28,434 bases of DNA from CAYVUV01 sp964455095 (GTDB taxonomy: Bacteria; Desulfobacterota; Binatia; HRBIN30; CADEER01). The notes below the pieces were generated by a model. It searched no databases and was not told the DNA's origin. It saw nothing but the letters and a program-made list of their open reading frames with translations. A program made the translations under genes and the position numbers. The stretch is taken from assembly GCA_964455095.1 (NCBI GenBank), contig CAYVUV010000015.1, forward strand, positions 1 to 28,434, written 5' to 3'. The first letter of the stretch is position 1. The number at the start of each line of letters is the position of its first letter. Positions 23,628 to 28,434 of the stretch are shown here, one piece after another.

Positions 23628-24620
23628 ATGCTGGTCGTCTCCTACTTCCGCTTGCACGAAGTGCGGTGGACGATCGCCGAGTCGGACCTGGCCGCGCTGC
23701 GCGCGCGCTTCGCCGGCGTTGAGTTCGCGGCGTTCGAGAGCGAAGACGAGCTCGCGGCGCGCATCGGCGACGCGGAGGTGTTCCTCGGCTGGCACTTCCC
23801 CCCTGCCCTGTTCGAGCGCGCGCGCCGGCTGCGCTGGATCCACAGCGCCTCGGCGGGGGTCGAGGCCAACCTGTTTCCGGCGCTGGTCGAGAGCGACGTG
23901 GTGCTGACCAACGCGGCCGGGCTGCACGCCGTGTCGATCCCCGAGCACGTACTCGGGCTGATGCTGACCCTCGGACGCAATCTGCACGAGGCGCAGCGGC
24001 TGCAGACACAGCATCGTTGGGAGCGGTTCACGGTCATCAGCTACGCCGGCGGCGTGCGCGAGCTCGCCGGCAGCAACCTGGCCATTCTCGGCGCCGGGGC
24101 GATCGGCGCCGCGCTGGCGCGCATGGCGGCCGGGTTGAACATGCACGTGCGCGTCATGCGGCGGCGGCCTGGCCGTCCGGTCGAGGGTGCCGAGGGAGTC
24201 GTCGGGGCAGACCAGCTGCACGCGCTGTTGGGTTGGGCCGACTTCGTCGTCCTCGCCACGCCGCTCACGCCCGAGACGCGCCACCTGATCGACGCGGCCG
24301 CGCTGCGCGCCATGAAATCCAGCGCGTACCTGATCAACATCGCGCGCGGCGAGGTCATCGACGACGCGGCGCTGGTCGAGGCGCTGCGCCGCGGCGCGAT
24401 CGCCGGTGCCGGTCTCGACGTGGCGACCGAAGAGCCGCTGCCGGCCGACAGCCCGTACTGGGACCTCCCCAACTGCGTGCTGACACCGCACGTCTCCGGT
24501 TACACGCCGGGATACTTCGAGAAGGCCCTGGCCATGTTCACCGACAACCTCGCGCGCTTCGTGCGCGGCGCGCCGCTGGAGAACGTCGTCAGCAAGTCGC
24601 TCGGCTACGTCGAGCGCTGA
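23628..24620 (+). CDS. D-isomer-specific 2-hydroxyacid dehydrogenase
   Basis: 330 residues, normal length. The nucleotide-binding Rossmann motif GAGAIG (155-160) is preceded by the GLHAVSIPEHVLGLML segment. The catalytic residues Arg240 (NIARGEVID), Glu269 (ATEEPLP) and His288 (LTPHVSG) are all present. It reduces 2-oxo acids to D-2-hydroxy acids or the reverse. The basic residues after the second strand (VMRRRP, about 176-181) fit NADPH preference, though this is only a hint. The ATG at 23628 has AAGGAGCG upstream. The gene probably belongs to the operon with the DUF35/thiolase pair; what joint substrate they handle is unknown. Confidence 0.93.
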   Translation: MLVVSYFRLHEVRWTIAESDLAALRARFAGVEFAAFESEDELAARIGDAEVFLGWHFPPALFERARRLRWIHSASAGVEANLFPALVESDVVLTNAAGLHAVSIPEHVLGLMLTLGRNLHEAQRLQTQHRWERFTVISYAGGVRELAGSNLAILGAGAIGAALARMAAGLNMHVRVMRRRPGRPVEGAEGVVGADQLHALLGWADFVVLATPLTPETRHLIDAAALRAMKSSAYLINIARGEVIDDAALVEALRRGAIAGAGLDVATEEPLPADSPYWDLPNCVLTPHVSGYTPGYFEKALAMFTDNLARFVRGAPLENVVSKSLGYVER

Positions 24621-24683
24621 GTCGGGCCCGTTGTCGCGCTTGCCGACCGGCGCGGCTGTGCTACAGCCCCAGGCAACGCAGCG

Positions 24684-24977
24684 ATGACCAACGGGTTTCG
24701 ACTCTATCTGCGGCTCGGGGACAAGGTCCACCACCGCGACTACTCGCAGTGGGGCGAGGGCACGGTCGTCGAGGAGATGACCTCGACGGTCCCCGGCGGC
24801 ACCTGTCTGGTGCGCATCATGTTCGAGGACGGCCGCCAGCGGACGTTCAACAACGACCTCGACAACGAGACCTGTTGTTACTACTTCGGCGTGAAGAAGT
24901 ACTGGATCTTCGACGAGTCCAACGCCCCGCAACGCGTCAGCCGCGCGCCGGTGCGCAAGCGCCTGACGAAACGCTGA
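24684..24977 (+). CDS. Small DUF3553-like protein
   Basis: 97 residues. GDKVHHRDYSQWGEGTVVEE matches the DUF3553-like pattern (G-D-x-V-x-H followed by W-G-x-G-x-V), an SH3/Tudor-like domain also found at the ends of some DNA-repair helicases. The following FEDGRQRTFNND and a Cys-Cys pair (ETCCYYFG) suggest a small beta-barrel. The C-terminus is basic. It ends 10 bases from the convergent gene at 24988. The ATG at 24684 has no strong ribosome site. Function unknown; nucleic-acid binding is possible. Confidence 0.6.
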   Translation: MTNGFRLYLRLGDKVHHRDYSQWGEGTVVEEMTSTVPGGTCLVRIMFEDGRQRTFNNDLDNETCCYYFGVKKYWIFDESNAPQRVSRAPVRKRLTKR

Positions 24978-24987
24978 GTGCTCACGC

Positions 24988-25542
24988 TCAGGCCTGGGCG
25001 CGCAGCGCTTCCCAGTTGGCGATGCCGGCGGGGGAGAGGAACTCGTCGACCAGCTTGTTGAACGCCGCGGCCGCCTTGCGCATGTCCTCGAAGACCGCCT
25101 CGCGCACCCAGTCGCCGTGCACCCAACAGTCGAACGACAGCACCTCGCCGAGCGCCAGCTCGAGAATGCGCTCGCCGATCGGCGTGCCGGTGAACAGCAG
25201 TCGCACCGAGCGCCCGGAGTCGATCAACGCGCCGCGCGCATACGCGGGCACCGGAATCATCCCCTTGATGCGTTCGCGTTCGCGCTCGGGGTACGGCGTC
25301 TCGGCGAGTTGCACATAGCCCCAGCCACCCTCGGGCGGATTGGCCTCGATCAGCAGCTTCATGTTGAGATCGGTGAGACGCGTGCGCGCCGTCTCCTGAT
25401 CGAAGCCGGCTCCGGCGCGGTAGAAGCTGCTGCCGGCCGGACCGCTCGGGCGCGGCTTCTGGCTGCGCTTCTCGCCAGCGTCGACCCACCAGCGATCCTT
25501 GACGTTCGGGCCCTGCCCGTCAGGCGGGTCCGCTTCGCTCAT
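24988..25542 (-). CDS. Protein of unknown family downstream of the metallopeptidase
   Basis: 184 residues. No family recognised. A charged N-terminus is followed by a compact alpha/beta body: NMKLLIEANPPEGGWGYVQLAE, GMIPVPAYARGALIDSGRS, VRLLFTGTPIGERILELALGE and SFDCWVHGDW. Many hydrophobics and few low-complexity stretches support a folded cytoplasmic protein. The ATG at 25542 overlaps the stop of the metallopeptidase gene by ATGA (25539-25542), so the two are translationally coupled and probably function together. Confidence 0.65.
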   Translation of the reverse strand: MSEADPPDGQGPNVKDRWWVDAGEKRSQKPRPSGPAGSSFYRAGAGFDQETARTRLTDLNMKLLIEANPPEGGWGYVQLAETPYPERERERIKGMIPVPAYARGALIDSGRSVRLLFTGTPIGERILELALGEVLSFDCWVHGDWVREAVFEDMRKAAAAFNKLVDEFLSPAGIANWEALRAQA

Positions 25543-25976
25543 GCGGCCGCTCGGCGCAGCGGCCTCGTCCGCGCCCGCGTCAGCACGGCCTGCGCGGCGC
25601 TGCTGCCGTTCGTCAGGTTGCGCTCCATGCGCGCCGCGAAGGTGTTCGCCTTGCGCTCCGCGTCGGTCCAGAAGATGTAGTGCCCCATCTCGTGGTACAC
25701 GGTGTTCACCCACTGGCGCTCGGAGTTGTACTTGCGACCGCGCTTCCAGTTCTCGGGATGCACCAGGTGGATCTTGCCATTCTCGTACGTGCGGCCTGCC
25801 GTGCGGCCCCAGTCGAGATACTCGAACCACTCCACCTTCGGGCGCTTCAGCCGGTAGAAGCGGCAGATCTCACCGATGGCGCGATTGAACTCCACCAACC
25901 GATGATCGCGAAAGAACGCAGCCAGCAAGCGGTTGATCACTCGCCGTTCCTTCAGTGGAGGCATGATCATACGCAT
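25539..25976 (-). CDS. Small zincin-type metallopeptidase
   Basis: 145 residues. NTVYHEMGHYIFW holds the zinc motif HExxH (His95, Glu96, His99), and Glu107 of DAERKANTFAARM is a likely third ligand, like the E-x-x-A-N-x-F-A pattern of ImmA/IrrE-like peptidases. Basic stretches (KERRVINRLL, ENWKRGRKYN) flank the site. There is no signal peptide, so it should be cytoplasmic. The ATG at 25976 has GGAGATCCC upstream, and a strong promoter lies at 26012-26040. The pair with the unknown gene downstream may be a protease plus regulator or substrate, by analogy with ImmA-type systems; this is inference. Confidence 0.75.
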   Translation of the reverse strand: MRMIMPPLKERRVINRLLAAFFRDHRLVEFNRAIGEICRFYRLKRPKVEWFEYLDWGRTAGRTYENGKIHLVHPENWKRGRKYNSERQWVNTVYHEMGHYIFWTDAERKANTFAARMERNLTNGSSAAQAVLTRARTRPLRRAAA

Positions 25977-26011
25977 CGTGGGATCTCCAAGGCAGCAACT
26001 GAGAAGGCGCG

Positions 26012-26040
26012 ACCATAGTGTCCGCACCCGACCTTGTCAA
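26012..26040 (-). promoter_or_regulatory. sigma70-type promoter of the metallopeptidase operon
   Basis: On the - strand, a perfect TTGACA (26040-26035), a 17-base spacer and TATGGT (26017-26012). The start point would be near 26005, giving a leader of about 30 bases to the ATG at 25976. It is divergent from lgt, which starts at 26195. Confidence 0.7.
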
Positions 26041-26194
26041 CTGGGTCGACCGGGCCCTGCACAATTTGCGACACATCATATCTTCTCACGTATTTTCAAT
26101 AGCTTATGCTCGTCTCAGCGCCCGATACTCGAACCTTTGGCGCGCCTCGCAGCCACCTGGATTGTCGACTTGCTATCGACTATGATCCGGCGCC

Positions 26195-26989
26195 GTGTGG
26201 CCGGTAATCCTCCAGGTTGGACCCCTGACGATCTACAGCTTCGGCGTGATGATGGCGATCGGCTTCCTGGTCGGTGGCTACGTCACCGAGCGGGAGCTGA
26301 CGCGCAAGGGGTTGCCCGGCCAACTGGGGTCGTCGATCGTCTTCTGGGGCGCGGTGGGCGGAATCGCCGGCTCACGCATATGGCTCTGGGTGGTCGACTG
26401 GCAAGCGTTCCTGCGCGATCCGATGGCGATGATCTTCAGCGGCTCGGGTTTCGTCTGGTACGGCGGCCTGATCGGCGGGACCGCCTCGGTGAGTTGGCTG
26501 CTCTACCGCGAGAAGGTCCCCTGGCTGAAAGCGGTCGACTGCATCGCGCCGGCGCTGGCGATCGGACATGCCATCGGGCGCATCGGCTGCCAGCTCGCCG
26601 GCGACGGTGATTGGGGCTCGGTGTCCGAGCTCCCCTGGGCGATGGCCTACCCGAACGCCATCATCGGCTGGGACTATCCACCCGGCGTGCGCGTCCATCC
26701 GACCCCGATCTACGAGTTTCTCCTTTACACCGGCGTGTTCGCCTTCCTGTGGTCGATCCGCACCCGCAAGCAACCCGACGGCACGCAGTTGTGGTGGTAT
26801 CTCGTGCTCTCCGGTGCCGCGCGCTTCGCCGTCGAGTGCGTGCGCATCAATCCGGCATCGCTCTTCGGCCTCAGCCACGCGCAGTGGTTCAGCCTGCTGA
26901 TCATCGCCCTCGGCGCCTGGCGATTGTGGGCCGACGCGGCCACGGCGCCCGCCGGCCCGCAGCCCGCGCCCCGGCCAGTCGGCCGATGA
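26195..26989 (+). CDS. lgt: Prolipoprotein diacylglyceryl transferase
   Basis: 264 residues, normal for Lgt. It transfers diacylglycerol from phosphatidylglycerol to the lipobox Cys of prolipoproteins. Hydrophobic segments form a multi-pass inner-membrane protein. The hallmark HAIGRIGCQLAGDGDWG matches the family's H-x-x-G-R-I-G-x region, and RFAVECVRINP gives the conserved C-terminal Arg/Glu segment. The GTG at 26195 places the first membrane strand correctly (MWPVILQVGPLTIYSFG). The stop overlaps the next ATG (ATGA at 26986-26989). The enzyme would lipidate the BamE-like lipoproteins encoded elsewhere in this window. Confidence 0.95.
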   Translation: MWPVILQVGPLTIYSFGVMMAIGFLVGGYVTERELTRKGLPGQLGSSIVFWGAVGGIAGSRIWLWVVDWQAFLRDPMAMIFSGSGFVWYGGLIGGTASVSWLLYREKVPWLKAVDCIAPALAIGHAIGRIGCQLAGDGDWGSVSELPWAMAYPNAIIGWDYPPGVRVHPTPIYEFLLYTGVFAFLWSIRTRKQPDGTQLWWYLVLSGAARFAVECVRINPASLFGLSHAQWFSLLIIALGAWRLWADAATAPAGPQPAPRPVGR

Positions 26990-27519
26990 AGCGTTCGATC
27001 CTTCCGGTCGTGCTGCTGGTACTCGCGCTGGCGGCCATCGCCGGCCTGCAGCGCGCCCAGCGCGGTCCCGAGCTCGGGTACGAGGCGCCCGACTTCAGCC
27101 TCCCCGACCTCGACGGTAAGCTGCACCACCTGTCCGACTACCGCGGCCAGGTGGTATTCCTGAACCTGTGGGCGACCTGGTGTCCGCCGTGCCGCATGGA
27201 AATGCCCGCCATGGAGGCGCTCTACCAGCGCCTGGGCGGACGCGGGTTCACCATCTTGGCGGTGAGCGCGGACGAGAACGGGGCCACGGCCGTGGCCCCG
27301 TATGTGTCCGAAATGGGCTTGAGCTTCCCCGTCCTGCTCGACCCCGAAGGGCGCCTGTCGCCGCGCTACGGCGTCACCGGGTATCCGGAGACATTCATCA
27401 TCGACCGCCAGGGCCGCGTGGTGAACCACACCATCGGCCCGGCGGCGTGGGACAGCGAGGAGCTGGTCGCCTTTTTCGTCGATCTGCTCGAGCGCCCGCT
27501 CGCAACGGGCGGCGGCTGA
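26986..27519 (+). CDS. Periplasmic TlpA/ResA-type thioredoxin-like protein
   Basis: 177 residues. An N-terminal membrane anchor (SILPVVLLVLALAAIAG) puts the domain in the periplasm. ATWCPPC (Cys66 and Cys69) is the redox motif, and GYPETFII carries the cis-Pro. EAPDFSLPDLDG and YRGQVVFLNLW are the usual TlpA/ResA features. Such proteins donate electrons to apocytochromes c or other thiols, which fits the c-type haem protein encoded in this window. ATGA overlaps the lgt stop, so the two are translationally coupled. Confidence 0.93.
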   Translation: MKRSILPVVLLVLALAAIAGLQRAQRGPELGYEAPDFSLPDLDGKLHHLSDYRGQVVFLNLWATWCPPCRMEMPAMEALYQRLGGRGFTILAVSADENGATAVAPYVSEMGLSFPVLLDPEGRLSPRYGVTGYPETFIIDRQGRVVNHTIGPAAWDSEELVAFFVDLLERPLATGGG

Positions 27520-27537
27520 AGACGGCGCGATCCACAC

Positions 27538-27561
27538 CCCGGTGCGGCGAGTCGCACCGGG
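27538..27561 (+). terminator. GC-rich hairpin between the TlpA-like gene and the CNNM gene
   Basis: A perfect 9-bp stem CCCGGTGCG/CGCACCGGG (27538-27546 with 27553-27561) with a 6-nt loop, 19 bases after the stop at 27519 and about 19 bases before the ATG at 27580. There is no T-run after it, so it may be a weak terminator or mRNA-stabilising hairpin rather than a full stop. Confidence 0.4.
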
Positions 27562-27579
27562 ACGCGAGAGAGGAGCCGT

Positions 27580-28434
27580 ATGGGAGGATCCGGGTTTTGG
27601 CTTGAGGTCACGGTCATCTTGGTGTTGATCGCGGCCAACGGTTTCTTCTCGGCCGCCGAGATCGCCATGGTGGCCCTGCGCCAGAGCCGCCTGAGCCAGC
27701 TGGTCAGCGAAGGCCGGCGCGGGGCGGAGATGTTGGCGCGCATGAAGGAAGATCCGCCGCGCTTCCTCGCCACGGTGCAGGTCGGCGTGACCATCGTCGG
27801 ATCCACCGCCTCCGCCGTCGGCGGCGTCAGCGCGGTGGCGTTCCTCGATCCGCTGCTGCGGCAAGTCCTGCCGATGGCGCTCTTGCCCTGGAGCGGCTTC
27901 CTCGCGCTGTCGATCACGGTTGCCGTGATCTCGTACCTGACCCTGGTGCTGGGCGAGCTGGTGCCCAAGTCACTGGCGCTGCGCTACACGGAAACGCTGG
28001 CGTGCGGCAGCGCGCCGTTCATCCTCGGCCTTTCCCGCGTCACCTCGCCGTTGATCCACGTCCTCACCTGGTCGACGCACCTCGTCATGCGCGTCTTCGG
28101 TGAGCACAATCAAGACGAGGAAGCTTTCACCTCCGAAGAGGAGGTCAAGCACATGGTACGCGAGGGTGCCGAGTCCGGCATCTTCGACGAAGCCGAGCGC
28201 AAGCTGATCCACAGCGTGTTCGAGTTTACCGACACCTCGGTGCGCGAGGTCATGGTGCCGCGTTCCGACATCCACGCCATCGAGAAGAGCACCACGCCGC
28301 AGGCGGCGCTGCAGGACCTGGTCGAAAGCGGCTTTTCGCGCTCACCCGTGTACGATCACGATCTCGAGCACATCGTCGGCGTGCTGCACATCAAGGACCT
28401 GCTGCGCGTGCGCGGCGACGAGTCCGTGCAAAGC
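27580..28434 (+). CDS. CNNM/CBS (HlyC/CorC-type) transporter, N-terminal part
   Basis: 285 codons visible, no stop before the window ends. The ATG at 27580 follows AGGAG. Hydrophobic segments (about 1-170) form a DUF21/CNNM membrane domain with FFSAAEIAMVALR and VLGELVPKSLALRY. EEEVKHMVREGAESGIFDE and REVMVPRSDI lead into CBS domains (SRSPVYDHDLEHIVGVLHIKDLL). Members are inner-membrane proteins linked to magnesium/cobalt efflux or resistance. Whether a C-terminal CorC/HlyC domain follows is beyond the window. Confidence 0.93.
   Translation, partial: MGGSGFWLEVTVILVLIAANGFFSAAEIAMVALRQSRLSQLVSEGRRGAEMLARMKEDPPRFLATVQVGVTIVGSTASAVGGVSAVAFLDPLLRQVLPMALLPWSGFLALSITVAVISYLTLVLGELVPKSLALRYTETLACGSAPFILGLSRVTSPLIHVLTWSTHLVMRVFGEHNQDEEAFTSEEEVKHMVREGAESGIFDEAERKLIHSVFEFTDTSVREVMVPRSDIHAIEKSTTPQAALQDLVESGFSRSPVYDHDLEHIVGVLHIKDLLRVRGDESVQS

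Noticed and set aside
1..28434. CRISPR array, insertion sequence, phage gene or integrase
   Set aside because: No regularly spaced direct repeats, transposase, integrase or phage structural gene was found in any frame.

Overview
This is a GC-rich window (roughly two-thirds G+C) from a Gram-negative bacterium. It has lipoproteins with lipoboxes, an Lgt gene, BamE/SmpA-like outer-membrane lipoproteins, and many large secreted proteins with signal peptides. The secreted proteins carry dockerin-like calcium loops, a Thr/Pro-rich linker and thrombospondin type 3-like repeats. Together with the mix of Anbu, MobA, Nudix and DUF35/thiolase-like genes, this suggests a deltaproteobacterial-type lineage known mainly from metagenomes, such as Binatota/Desulfobacterota-like or Myxococcota-like bacteria. 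That placement is inference; the window has no rRNA or other strong phylogenetic marker.

Layout. 1-12,460: apart from the tail of one + strand gene at the left edge, everything is on the - strand and secreted: an alpha/beta-hydrolase lipase with an N-terminal dockerin-like pair, a sulfatase with an altered active-site motif, a 1,377-residue fusion (beta-propeller, two c-type haem sites, Thr/Pro linker, dockerin-like and cohesin-like domains), a phospholipase C-type phosphoesterase, and a parallel beta-helix protein. 12,632-16,332: a compact + strand run of six genes encoding an N-formylglutamate amidohydrolase-like enzyme, a transglutaminase-like protein, the proteasome-related NTN hydrolase Anbu, and three small lipoproteins that look like tandem BamE/SmpA-type paralogues. 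I consider this the most interesting system in the window. 16,333-17,121: a gene-free stretch with a REP-like palindrome. 17,122-18,825: a secreted repeat protein with thrombospondin type 3-like calcium repeats, whose C-terminal domain resembles that of the beta-helix protein.

18,940-21,878: housekeeping genes on the - strand. These are tRNA-Ser(CGA) with a clear promoter, tadA, a nested palindromic MITE-like element, a Nudix hydrolase overlapping a second transglutaminase-like gene, and mobA; a 53-codon gene lies on the + strand. 21,983-24,977: a + strand run from a good sigma70-type promoter, with a DUF35 protein overlapping a thiolase-like protein (possibly an Ltp2-type aldolase or thiolase complex), a D-2-hydroxyacid dehydrogenase and a small DUF3553-like protein. 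24,988-26,040: an overlapping - strand pair, a zincin-type metallopeptidase and a protein of unknown family, with its own strong promoter. 26,195-28,434: lgt overlapping a TlpA/ResA-like thioredoxin, then the start of a CNNM/CBS (HlyC/CorC-type) membrane protein that runs off the end.

Functionally the window joins an envelope/secretion theme (secreted hydrolases, lipoproteins, Lgt, periplasmic thioredoxin) to a possible Anbu-centred envelope proteolysis or peptide-processing operon. No insertion sequence, phage gene or CRISPR array was seen.
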